64,000 nucleotides of DNA from Lanius collurio (taxonomy: Eukaryota > Chordata > Aves > Passeriformes > Laniidae), in contig JACBWW010000070.1 of the NCBI GenBank assembly GCA_020086605.1, positions 970,179 to 1,034,178 on the forward strand, given 5' to 3'. Below are positions 23,957-35,820 of this stretch, in pieces (position 1 is the stretch's first letter; each line of letters starts with the position of its first letter). Position numbers and translations under genes: made by a program. Below the pieces are notes generated by a model. The model was not told the DNA's origin, made no database searches, and was given only the letters and a program-made list of their open reading frames with translations.

Positions 23957-25490
23957 GTATAATTCTCTTTTCTGGTATAGAGGCAGGAGTGTTTACAGCT
24001 CTGATTTTAGAAAGAAGTAATTGAAAGAAAGTTTTCTTTCTTTGGAAGCTCTAAGTTTTCTTTCTTCTATAAGTAGATATCTGGTATGTTTTTTAACTTA
24101 ATGTGTTCAGCAGAGCTGATTCAGGGCCCTGGAACTAAGCAGGCAAGTCTGAACGTTTCTATCATCAAGATAAGGTGTTGGGTGCTGTCTGCTACTGCAA
24201 CTAAATCAGAAGATGGAGTATTTTTGAGCCAAATGACAGGAATGTGAATTGTGTCTCAACCAATAGATTTTGTTCTTCCTGTTGGGATTTTGAGGTTAGT
24301 TATTACTGCTGTTGTTGGAAGATCAGTTTGCTTACCACAGCACAAACTGCTGTTCCTCATCCCTGAGCTATTCCTTCAGCAGCACTAATTTCTGTTGCTA
24401 GCTTAGGTTCCCAGCTGTTCTGAACAAGTATTGTGCATGCCCTCTTTGCTGCAAATTAAATGGAATTTTTACCTTCTTACTATTCTAATAGAAAAAGGGA
24501 ATAAATTATTTATTGACTTATATAAGTTGTTTTGACCTGTGAGACTGTTAGCACATCTTCCCTCAGTACTGAATTTTCTCAGTTTCTCAATGTGGTTTCC
24601 AGGACTGGCTATTCATGAATTTCTAAATTCAGAAGGTATTACCTTAGTGAATTTAGGAACTGTTGGAAAAGTTGCCAGTGTTTCTCCTTACATGGACAAA
24701 AGTAGAGTATTTTGATGGAAAGGTACATATTCTGACAAAATTCTAGGTCCCTGTTAAAGTGAGCTGTGACAGATTAAAAATAAATCTGTTTTCATTCTTA
24801 AATTAGAGCTTGACAGCTAAAGCAGTCATTCAGGTATGGAGAACACTGGGAATCTTCTTATGTTTCATTTAGTTCAAGATGAAGAGAATTCATAAATATT
24901 GTACCTCTAGTGCCAAAATCACTTGCTTGTAGAGAAGTTGGAATATGCTTTATGCTTATCTATGAGAGCTGAGCTGCAGTTTAGATAGCAATTAGGGTCT
25001 TTTTTGATGAAGCACCTCACTGCATCCTATCAGAAGGTGTCAGCTTTGATGGTTATTTCTTCTTCCTAGCTCTGGGCCAGCAATTAGGCATTTAGGTTTT
25101 ATTTTTATTTTTGTCCATGTCAAGGGACATGATAGTGATATCCTAACAAAAAATGCATTTGTGTCTCAGAAGCAGTGCTACAAATCCGTGCTGGTATGTT
25201 TGATTTGTGATCCCCCTGCTCTGATCACTTACTATCATTAATAAGAAAGCCTTCAAATGTGTAGAAAATATGAATTAAGTTTGCCTGAAAGTGGAGTTTA
25301 GAGTATGCAGATACTTTTTTTTTTCTTGATAGTTCCAAAATAATTTTGACTTTATTGTAATAATATTATCAGCAAAGAGGTAAGGAAAGTAAATGGAAGC
25401 ATTCACTACATCCACTGACTTTCTGTAGTCTTAAGAGATGTGTTATGTAAGGAGTATGAATTGCCCAAATCAGTTTTCCATTACGTAAAA
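23957..25490. other. Non-coding stretch, nothing recognised
   Basis: No repeat or coding signature seen. TTTTCTTTCTT direct pairs occur at 24032-24065. Confidence 0.5.
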
Positions 25491-25570
25491 ATGAAAAAGA
25501 AAAAAAAAAAAAAAAAGATAAGAAAGGGGAGAAAAAAAGATAAGAAACGGGAGGGGGTTGAGGAGAAGGA
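25491..25570 (+). repeat. Homopurine tract
   Basis: Almost pure A/G, beginning with a run of about 17 A. It contains a 22-23 bp imperfect tandem pair (AGATAAGAAAGGGGAG then AGATAAGAAACGGGAG). The 121-codon ORF crossing it is a composition effect. Confidence 0.85.
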
Positions 25571-25904
25571 CATAATATATTTTTATAAAGTCCTGGATTG
25601 TCCTCAAAGGTATGTAATTACAATTTTGTCAATACTATACAATTTAAGCAGACTGAACTCCACATTGTTTGATGAAGTATCAGTTAAAGTTGCCTTTTTA
25701 GTATCCAGATACTTTAGAGTGTCATCAAGTGTCAAATCAGTAACACTTAATCTCCTTTGCTCTTTATCTGCACAGTCTCTATTGTTTGTGTGGGCATGTG
25801 CTTGATTTCCACTTCTGATGCTGCATCCCAGTTGAAGGCTGCTGTCACTTCCCAGTCAGGTTGGCTGATAAAAGCAATACTTCCCGTTTCTCTCCACCAG
25901 ATGA

Positions 25905-26037
25905 GTCCCAAAAGAGTAAAACAAGGCAGTGTGTGCAGTGGGGTAAGTGTTTATTCCAATGCACTCTGACACTTGTGGGCACAAAAAAATGGATTAGCCA
26001 GTTGTGTAAAGGATGTTGCCTCTTAGAATATGCCAAA
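25905..26037. repeat. Unnamed repeat X, copy 2
   Basis: Direct copy of 21638-21767, about 4.3 kb away. Its minus strand contains AATAAACAC where copy 1 has AGTAAACAC. ORFs of 70-95 codons overlapping it are not credible genes. Confidence 0.8.
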
Positions 26038-26984
26038 TTTACTCTACAGATGAAAATGAGCAAAAATGCATTTAAGTAAGATTTGATATGGTCAAAGTTC
26101 TTGTTTCTCAGGCCTTTGTGCTGTTCCTTCATGTTATCAGGTCAGGACCTTCTTTCTGTCATGCCACTCCTTCCTCTGCTACATCCATCAGTCACTCTTT
26201 ATAGGCTTTTAAGTGTTGTGTGCAATGAATTTCTTCCATCCAGTCCCAATCTTTATTACATTTCCCACAAAATGCTGACCTTTGCTTTGCATTCCCTTCT
26301 ACATGTCTTCAAACTGCCTCAATCTACTTTATGAGTTGGGTTAAATGGCAGTAGTATATTTTCCTGTTACAAGGTCAGCTTTTCTCATTTTCTTGCTTTT
26401 TTTTTTTTTCTGACAGGGTGATTTTGGGGTCTACAGTCTTCTTTGAATAGCAATCCCCAGTATAGCTTATGTAAAGTTCATTTTATAGCATATAGTATGC
26501 TTCAAGAATCTGGTTTGTACTGAATTTCTTGTCCGTGATTTCAGATTAATTATATATATATATTCATAATTATATATATTATTAACTGGGCTACTGCCTC
26601 ATCTATTTACTCTGAATATGTTTTCTTATATTTCTATTTACTCTGAATATGTTTTCTTAGATTTAACGGAAGAATCATGAAAGTAATATTCTGAAGGTAA
26701 ATCAAATAAAGCTCATGAACACTGCCTTCTTTTTCATAATCTGTGTTGATGACTTCATGCCATGTTCATTCTGTAAGATCTCTTGAATGCTTTATGTACG
26801 CAAAACCCAGGTAACCTAAATGAAGCCATAGTCTCACTCCTAGTTGTGATTTGCATCAGATCAAAATAGCTCCCCTCATCTGATATAAACTACTCAGAAA
26901 AAAAGTAAAATACATAAAATAGGAAAAAAAATATTTCTTAATTGGGAAATTCCATTTTAGTCTTTGTTACTCAGACTCTTGCAA
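26038..26984. other. Non-coding stretch with small tandem repeats
   Basis: It contains an AT-dinucleotide patch at 26545-26583 and the 31-bp duplication described separately. Nothing coding was recognised. Confidence 0.5.
26602..26663. repeat. 31-bp tandem duplication
   Basis: The unit TCTATTTACTCTGAATATG... occurs twice back to back (26602-26632 and 26633-26663) with only one or two differences. Confidence 0.9.
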
Positions 26985-27075
26985 AAGATAAAAAAAAAAA
27001 AAACCCAAAACCAAAACCCAGTCAAGCAGCCAAAAAAAACCCCCACGAAACACCCCCCCCTCAAAAGCAAGGAAA
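26985..27075 (+). repeat. A/C-rich low-complexity tract
   Basis: A runs mixed with CCC, CCAAAA and a run of eight C near 27052-27060. The 65-codon ORF over it is compositional. Confidence 0.8.
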
Positions 27076-27715
27076 CCTTCACCAAAAATCGAAACCTTTC
27101 ATTGCAGGTGTTTCTTTCATAGCAGATTTAATGCTTTAAGGAGCATAATCAGAGAGTTTAAATTGCTTGAAAGAAAAAATAATCTTAAAAGAGGACTCAA
27201 GCTCCCTAACTGCAAACGAAGCCACTGCAATGAAACAAGAAAGGAAGATTTATATGATCCTTGTAGATGTTTTTTTATTTCTCAGCAAAGTTTATTCTGT
27301 CACTGTTGAACTAGTTCTTGCATGATGAGGCACCCTGTTAGTTATGCTTTGTCACCACATTACTAGCTCCTTTGTAGCTTCCAACTTGCTGAGACAACAA
27401 TCAGAAGGAATTTTTTTTTCTTCTTCCCAGATAACTAATTTTCCTCAGCTTTCAATATTTGAGGAAAATATAACTAGTCTTTCTTCAATTTCAGTGCTGT
27501 TCTAGCTGAAAGAAAATCAGAAGCAAAAAAAAACCAAAAAAACCAAACCAAAACAGTAAGTAGATGTATATAATAAGATAATTGAAAGTTTATAATTTGA
27601 TATAAAGTTTATCACATCAAATCCTGTGTTTAGCAATCTTTACATGAAATTATGATTTGTCTAGGGAAACCTATTTGGAGGTTAGGATGGTAAGAAAGTA
27701 ATCTATCAGGAATGG
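27076..27715. other. Non-coding stretch up to gap 2
   Basis: No gene recognised. A short AAAACCAAAAAAACCAAACC tract lies near 27525-27555. Confidence 0.5.
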
Positions 27716-28061
27716 NNNNNNNNNNNNNNNNNNNNNNNNNNNNNNNNNNNNNNNNNNNNNNNNNNNNNNNNNNNNNNNNNNNNNNNNNNNNNNNNNNNNN
27801 NNNNNNNNNNNNNNNNNNNNNNNNNNNNNNNNNNNNNNNNNNNNNNNNNNNNNNNNNNNNNNNNNNNNNNNNNNNNNNNNNNNNNNNNNNNNNNNNNNNN
27901 NNNNNNNNNNNNNNNNNNNNNNNNNNNNNNNNNNNNNNNNNNNNNNNNNNNNNNNNNNNNNNNNNNNNNNNNNNNNNNNNNNNNNNNNNNNNNNNNNNNN
28001 NNNNNNNNNNNNNNNNNNNNNNNNNNNNNNNNNNNNNNNNNNNNNNNNNNNNNNNNNNNNN
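27716..28061. other. Assembly gap 2 (346 N)
   Basis: Unlike gaps 1 and 3, no repeat array is visible at either edge. The sequence resumes at 28062. Confidence 0.98.
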
Positions 28062-31000
28062 TTTACTATTAAATAAAATACATCAATTTTTTGGCATCAG
28101 CATCTAACCTCATTTGGTTTTAATCTCATTTCTGGGAATATTTTGAACCTTCTAAGTTATTTCCAGTTTATGCACAGAGACTTAGCTTTCTTTGCTTTTC
28201 TGGGTTTAAACTGGATCGTAACACCATAGCAGACATATCTTTCCAGACAAAGATACATTTGTTGGTCTGGTCAGTTATCTCGTTTTCCCAACATATATTT
28301 TATCTTTACTATGAAGTCACCTCGTCTAGCAATCTCTACCCCCCATCTCCTCCCCCTTCCACCCCCTCCCAAAAGAAAAAGAAGTCGGATTTTGTGGAAA
28401 AATCATTTATTACTCATCATCACACAAGATAAATAATTCCTTCTATGTCTTTCAAACTGATAGATATTTGCTAGAAATATATAAAAATCTAATTGTTTAC
28501 TAAGTTCTCTAGAAAATATGTGCTTTTGCAAGGTCTTTGATAGGAACATACTACAAGCCAAAAACTGACCTGCTGCTGCTTCACTGATACCATGAACAGC
28601 AGAACATCACTATGATAAGGAAAATTTAAACATGTCATACAAGATTAAACAAATTATTCTTAAAATTGGTGATATTATACTTACTTTGTATTTCTCTGAT
28701 AATTAGTAATTTAAATAATCTTAGTGAATTTGGAAGAATAACGATGAATAAGAGAAGATTCTCCAGCTTAAAGATTTCAAAATATAGTATTATGAGAGCA
28801 AAGAGATTTGGGGTTTTTTTAAGTGAAAAAAATGCCATATTTATATTCTTAAATATTTCTTAGGGGTGAAGATTGAATATTAGGAATGAACTTTCAATAT
28901 ATGAAAGAACCTAATTATAAACTGCTAATAATAATGTCAGTGAAGTGTTCAATATAATTCCCTGGAACAGGGAATGTACGTCTACTGTGAAACACAATCC
29001 AGCAAACATCCTGGAAATTCTACAAGAAAAATCTACTTCTTTCAGTAAGAGAATAAAGACAGTAATTGATCAACTAAAAAGAAAACAAAATTCTCTGCTG
29101 ATATGAAAATATACCCACAAAAAAAATAGTTAAAGGTTATTTGGCCATAAAATGCATTTATAAAAAGTTGTTATGATAAAAGGTATGCTCAACATTTCTG
29201 AAATAGTAATCATAAGTGAGCACACAGGGCCGTTACAAATACCAGCTTTTCAAACACTGACCCTTTCAAATGCAATGGCTTGAAATTGTAATCATTAAAA
29301 CAACTAATATTTCATATTTATGCACCAAGAAAAAAAATGTCGAAAATACTGCTCATAGCTTTGAACCTCCCAAAACACAAGTGCAGAAACTTGGTCTTTC
29401 AGATGTGATTTTTCTGAAAATAAGTTCCCAACCCAACCCTGTTCTATTTATTTCAAAAATACTGTACTTTATCTCTGAACTTCTCAAGGCTAGTAATAAA
29501 AAATTTTAAAAAGTAGAAATTATGTTAGATATATTTTTTTTCTCATCATAACCTGTCTCTAATTAGTGGTAGTTGGACCGTTTGGCATGAATAATTTCAG
29601 CTGAGCAGGAGAGACTAGCACAGCAATTTCTGACTGAACTGCTGTGGAAGGGTTTGTTTTGCTCTGTTAAACTGCTCTCCTGAAATTAATGTGTCAACAG
29701 TAAACCGTTTCATAAGATCTACAAGAGATGTCTAGTGTTCTACACAGGATTCATCCAAGAGGTTGTCCAGTGGTCAGGATTCATCCCTCTCTTTTAAAGG
29801 CTCTGTCTCCTGAGGCTCTCAGTACAATTAGAGAGAAATGGGTACTGCCAACATGTGATTCAGCCTACAAAGCTATGATGTTCCTAAAAGCAGTTATGAC
29901 CTTGGCAGTTAAACTCAGTTGATGTGAAGTTTAGCCCTACTCACACTGCTTTTGAACTGTTGAGTTCTCTGCTATTCATGGCAAGTATGAAATCACAGCC
30001 TTCTGCACGGATGTGGTGCTTTTTTTTCCTCTCTCACTCTTTTAAAATAGCTTGTACGTTTCCTTTATTTCCTCTCCTCATCTATTTCTAAACAGTTTTA
30101 GTGATAATCCTTTGGAAAAAGTGAGGGCTTTTTTTCATTAATTGATTAAAAAACAGTTTTTTTCCTTGTAGCTGTGAGTTTTATTCAGTAACAAGAGCAC
30201 TGTATACCAGCAATAATAACACTATACAATAAACAACTGTATTCTATAAATTGTAATATAGGTTTTATCAAGCAAAAATGCAGGATATATTCATACAGAC
30301 TATTGTGATGAAGATATCATTTCTGTTTCAGGAACAGATCTGAGCAATCAGACTTTCTTTCTATACAGTATTCCCATAGTTCCTTTGCATCACCAAAACA
30401 AGCTGTGGTAGTCTCAGAAAAATTGCAGCTCACTGCAGTAACATGCCACGAATCGCCTGCAGTGCCTAAGATGAACAAAGCTTATTAATTTGTCATCAAG
30501 CAAGCATGTCATGTTATCTTCTACCTGGAAATGTGCATGCCTTTTTTCTCCTGTTGTGAAGAATTTCCATATCTTTCCTACTAATAAGTAATTTGTAGAA
30601 TATAAACTTATCAGTAAAAAAATTGTTAAATTGATAGTTATGTCATTAATAATTTTAGTCACTGATAACTATACATTTATTCAACTTTGTATTAAAATAT
30701 ATGTAAATTGTTCCATTTTGTACTGACCTAATGTTATTCATGAGTGTACTACGGCCAAAAAACCGCTGTAAAAAGGACTTTCCAAACTATCATCATGTTT
30801 GATTGGGTTCATAATGATACTGGTCTGTACTGATGTTTCTTCTGAATTATTGCAGACCAGAGATGAGGATTCAAAAGCAGCATACATCCCGCAGTTTCCT
30901 AATTAGGATAAGAATTTTCTATTTTATGAAGATTTTCCTTGTGTATTTTGTAAAACCATTATATCACCTGGAATGTTTTATCTTTAATTTTACTCTTCTG

Positions 31001-32593
31001 TTGAGCCAGAGCAGTAATTTAAGCAAGTAACAGATTAATGGTTTCCTTTACTCCCCCAGAGGACATTTGCCGAGAGCTTATAGTAATATAGGTCAAACTT
31101 TGAGCTAAAATAACTTAATAGTATCTTTTTAAAGAAGGATGGTAGTCCTTCTTTCGTATTGCTAATGACATTACGTAGTGGCATATTACTGAAAGGTAGG
31201 AAAATCTGCAGAGATTAAGAGTATTATTCATATTTATATTTCACTATAAAATCAGGTCTTCTCTTAAAATACAAATCTTTGTGCCGATCTGCTCTATTTC
31301 AATGCTTGGGGGAAAAACTGTATCTGTCAAGTAAGTTTTCCAACACAGTTTAAATCAAATGTCAGGATAAAATTTGTACTCATTCTCTTTATGGACGTGT
31401 CTTTATGGGCATGTTTAATACTCAGAGGAGATTTACAAATAAATAGTTAAAAGAAACTTGTATCTGTTTTGCTCAGCCAGCAGTTTGAAACTCAGAAAGT
31501 GCTCCTCAGTGTGAATAAAATGTATTTGAAAATAAAATTTTACTTTATAATTGGGATATCTGAGATTCCTGCTTGCAGCAGCCATCTTGCTGACAAAATA
31601 CTGATAGAACGATGCCCTATGTAGCATTCTATTAAAAAAAAAAGCTGCTTTTAATATTTCACTGGCATATTGGTAAACATTAGTTTGTATTTCCTTCCCT
31701 ACATAGATTACTGGGAGGAAAAGTACAGTTTTATGTGCAAAGAACAAAGCAACGGATTTTAATTGTGACAGCTAAATGGTACATAGAAATAATTTGTACT
31801 AATGTATGAGAACCAATTAGAAAAGATCAGTATTTGTAAATAATGTAACTTTGGCTGTTGTACATAGGAAAGCTTAAGTCAAATTTTGGTGTAAATTAGC
31901 AGTTTCCCAACTGTCTTTCAGTGTTTTATTGCATAGGGTAAATTTACATAGGGTGTTCTAAAAACATATCTGTGATCTCTGACCTTCCTACCATAACAGA
32001 GATGCAAAATAAATGAAGACTAATTTCCAGCAGAGTTGGTTAACTTAGAAGTGGCAGCATATTATTGTGGTCATAGAGGTTTGAGCTGGTTGTGAAATTT
32101 AGGGAGAGCAAGATCAATGTGTTTTTAATTATGTATTATCGTATTTTGTCCAGCCAAACTTTGGTTCTTCTTCCAATTTTAAACACTTGCTGATGGATAG
32201 TGTTAGAGTATATCTTGTTAGAATAATTCTGCTGAATTTCTTCTAGAGATGCGTGCCAAGCAGATTATAACTCTGGCTATCTGGACTATATGATAATCAA
32301 TATCTAAAAGCTAATAATAGCCCTATAAATCAGTGTTTATTTATTCTACTTCAACTTTGGAAAGTGGTAGATTTGGGTATATACTTCCTGCTTAGACCTA
32401 TTTCATAAAAGATTTTTAAAACACATACTAGAGGAGACAATATGGGTCCTGCAATAAGAAGTGGAAAGATCTTTTTAAAAAAATTGTGCACCAACTTTCC
32501 TTTTTAGGGATATCTATGACTAAGTATGTTCAATATGTCTCAACCTCATTAGAATTTTTTAAAAATTATTTTTGTCATATAAATAATGGTATT

Positions 32594-32629
<36 letters not shown>

Positions 32630-33259
32630 CTGTTGAGGAATCATAATGTCTTGCCTCCATAGCGTATACTTTTTTCCAGGAGATTGTGTATTTTTCATAG
32701 TTATCCTTTTCTCCCCTTTTCACCAACTACCTTCTTATTTCATTTTTCTTTTTCCTTAGTGTACACATTTTCAAGTAAATATTAGCATGAATGAGGTCAG
32801 TGCAAGATAATGATGTACTATCTGAACATATTTAATGGCAGCACATGATTCCCTTCTGCTTATAAACAAAAGTATCTATTTATATATCATCATATCATTA
32901 TTATATTGCAGTATATGCTGCACTATAATTGTTGGGTAAGTTCTGATTAGTATTTGTCTGTACTGGCAAATAAAATATTGATATTTTATAGCATGAAGCT
33001 AATGTAGGACAGCACCTACACATGCTAGTTAAGGCCTCAGAAACAGGTTTCCATGCAAGCTGCCTGGTATATAAGTCATGGATCTTCCAGATTCTGAGTG
33101 TTCCTCTGAATAGTTATGGCAGCCATAAGCCTGTGAAGGAGGCTTCCAGCACTTCTGCAGTAGGGATGATTGAGCTCCTGAGCGATGCTGAGTTTATCAG
33201 TATAGCCAGGGAGTCCTTAGCATTCCTGTATTCTGCTACAACTGATCAAATGTTTACCT
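28062..33259. other. Long AT-rich stretch without recognised genes
   Basis: Five kilobases with no LTR, LINE or convincing exon. It holds a pyrimidine-rich patch at 28337-28372 (CCCCCCATCTCCTCCCCC type) and a 28-base T-run at 32598-32625. It becomes somewhat GC-richer at 33000-33259, where a 116-codon ORF begins. That ORF has no recognisable motif and runs into repeat Y. Confidence 0.5.
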
Positions 33260-33517
33260 CAGTCCTTACTTTGTGCTTTTTGTTCTCCTGCTGTCCCACC
33301 CAGATGTTGGGTGGGTCTTGTTGTTTTGGTTATTGGAAAGACTTCTATTTGTACCTTCATAAAGACAACTAAGCAGAGAACAGCCATATTCCACTCGGTG
33401 ACATAAAATGCAACTGATTCCCAGCTCAGATATAGATGTTGAATGGTGTTTGATCCTCAGTAGATTTTACATCTGTTGTTAAAAATCAGGTAAATAAAAA
33501 AGATATGGTATTTTTAG
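33260..33517. repeat. Unnamed repeat Y, copy 1
   Basis: This matches 42236-42489 in direct orientation over about 250 bp. Shared blocks include CTTACTTTGTG, CCACCCAGATGTTGGGT, GAAAGACTTCTATTT, AGAGAACAGCCATAT and ACATCTG-TGTTAAAAATCAGG. By eye, identity is roughly 85%. Flanks on both sides are unrelated. No terminal repeats or poly(A) tail are evident. I do not recognise the family. Confidence 0.8.
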
Positions 33518-34217
33518 TATTGCTTTTTGTCTTTCCTAACCATTGGCATTTGAAAAAAAAAAAAAAAAACCACTCAATTATATTTAACCATAAAACCACA
33601 AGTCCTATGTGCTGGATTTCAGAATATGATTTACGGTTGTGAATTTCAAGTAGATAAAACTAAATCCTTCCATAGTCTGGATTATCTAACTTTCTGAAAA
33701 GTTATCTTCCTCTCTTACCTGTTCTTTGAACACAGCAAGTAGGACTTCCATCCAGTGCCTAGGCCTGGTGAACAACATTCTTGAAAACATGAGCATGCTT
33801 CAACCCTTTTGGTTGGTATTACAAATTGTTCTAAACTTCAAACTGTCTGAAAGGTAAAAATTGCTATGTTCATCTTAATTGGATCAAATTTTATCTTGTA
33901 CATCCAACCTGTCTTTAACTCAATGAAAGATTTGTAGGGCCCCCAGCATTTGTCCTAGTTTTCTACCTACAACCTTCAGTGAGAAAAACACCGTTAATTT
34001 CAGTTGGAACATTTTCAAACCTACAATACACCTTTCAAAATTCCTGCTTTTAGCTCATCTGCAGAGACTTTTTAATGAAGTGATATTGATAATTATACAG
34101 TAGCAGATAATGATGCAAAATTGCATTCAGAATTTCATGTAGTCACATGGCCATCAGTAGTATGATTACTTTTTTCAAAGAATATTTTCAAATAAAGAAG
34201 CTCTGGTAGTCTGACAT
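33518..34217. other. Non-coding stretch, nothing recognised
   Basis: A run of about 18 A lies near 33553-33570. There are no other features. Confidence 0.5.
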
Positions 34218-34401
34218 TTAAAAAAAAAAAAGAAAAAAGAAAAAATCAAACAAACAAAAATAAATAAAAACAGGCAAACAACCAAGCAAAACCAAAATAA
34301 CCACAAAAAAAAAAAAAAACAAAAAAAACAAAACCAAAAACAAAACACAAAAAAAACCCAAACAAAAAATACAAAACCAAAACCAAACCAAACCCCTCCC
34401 C
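34218..34401 (+). repeat. A-rich (CAAAA)n-like low-complexity tract
   Basis: About 180 bp of A runs with single C or CC breaks. The minus-strand 85-codon ORF (G, F, V, C rich) is an artefact of this tract. Confidence 0.9.
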
Positions 34402-35533
34402 CAAAACCTCCAAATAAAGAAGTTGATTTCAAATAAAGAAACTAAAGGATCTGATCCTGCAGAGTTTGTACAAAAATAAACCCTGCAGGACCCTGCAGAC
34501 AGCAGTCATCATAACTTCTATCCAGAAGGCAGATGGCCTCATGTAACTTGCTATCCAATGCTTCCTTTGCCATAAAGGAAGAAATTAGCATGTTTAGGCA
34601 GTGCCTTTCTCTAGTCAGTTTTAGAGTTCTGATTCAGAATTAATCATGTCCAATGAGCACTAATTTGTCTCAATTTATTACAAAAGGTGTCAAGATCAGT
34701 AGGTCAAACTATCTGTCATATAGGTATTTACAAAAGAATACAAAGGTCAAAAGAATTCCATGCCAGATTTCCAAAAGAATACTTGCATTTGAAGCTTAGG
34801 ACTCTCTAGTACCAAGAAAAGACAGATTCTTACTGTGTACTCAATCTCACCACTGACATTGTTTGGTTTTAAATAGTATTAAAACTTTTTGACAGTTTTA
34901 ATTTGTGTGTAGATAATTCTTGTGCTTTAAAATAAGCAGAGTCTAAATAATTAGTGAGCTATAAATAATGCAGGTAGAAGAGACATTGGGGGTCTTCTAG
35001 AGACCATAATCTATCAACAATTGCAAACATTAACATCAGGCATTCCAGCTGTATTTCTAATATGAATATTAAATATGTAGCCAGATCCAAAAGATGAAAG
35101 TAGAGATCAGACCTCAATTCAGCAGCATAAATAATTAATCCACCTGTCTATCTACCTATCATCAATCTACTAAAGTCAGTGCTTCAGCTTGTTCTGTAAG
35201 TTTTGTAGAAAGAGAGGACTTGGGGAATTAAAGAAGTTTGTATCTAGAACCCTGCAGTTTGAATAAACCTTTCTTGATTGCACTTGATCTTCTCTGGGGA
35301 GTCATAAATAATTTTTTCCTTGAACTTGTGCTGATTTCCACTCTTAACCAGAGGCTATCAGGGTGAAAATGTAGTTTGTTATCCTGAGTGGTTTGTTTGT
35401 TGTAATGTTATATAAGAAATGTTTTGTGTTTTTTTTTTTTCTTCCATTGTCTAAATGTTAGAAATAGCATTCAGCAAGAACAGCACATTCCTTTTAAGGT
35501 CCTGCAATGCTCTTCGCAGGACTGAACATGTTT
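34402..35533. other. Non-coding stretch, nothing recognised
   Basis: No gene or recognisable repeat. A short TTTTGTTTTTTTTTTTTC patch lies near 35428-35441. Confidence 0.5.
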
Positions 35534-35820
35534 AATTTTTTTTTTTTTTTTTTATTTTTTTTTGGCACCTTTGAATGGGGAAAACCTCTTGTGAGGACTC
35601 AAATCCACTGGAGTAGCTGGTTGTTATTTGGTTGGTGATGGGAGCCTGTTGCAAGGGCCCTTTCAACAGTATCTTCACCTGAATCATCATTAAACTGTTC
35701 TGATGAATTCTTATCATCAAGATGTTTAATAGCCCTACTTCAAAAAATGCATGATCCTCTTTGTTGTAGTATCTTAATCTGTGTACAAAACATCTGTTGT
35801 CTCTCTTTCCTAAATGCAAG
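35534..35820 (-). pseudogene. Possible poly(A)-tailed retrocopy
   Basis: Read on the minus strand, about 255 bp of ordinary-composition sequence ends in an A-rich tail at 35563-35536, the layout of a retroposed transcript. A 95-codon minus-strand frame covers it. A second frame reads an acidic stretch (near NSSEQFNDDSGEDTVE) upstream of a stop, so a frameshifted coding remnant is possible. I could not match it to a known protein. No clear target duplication flanks it. Processed pseudogenes are scarce in birds because CR1 rarely copies other mRNAs, so a chance T-run next to unique DNA is the main alternative. Confidence 0.25.

Noticed and set aside
27712..28107. 131-codon ORF across gap 2
   Set aside because: It is almost entirely N with no real coding sequence.
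33022..33372. 116-codon plus-strand ORF as a gene
   Set aside because: It has no motif, runs into unnamed repeat Y and lacks splice or promoter context.
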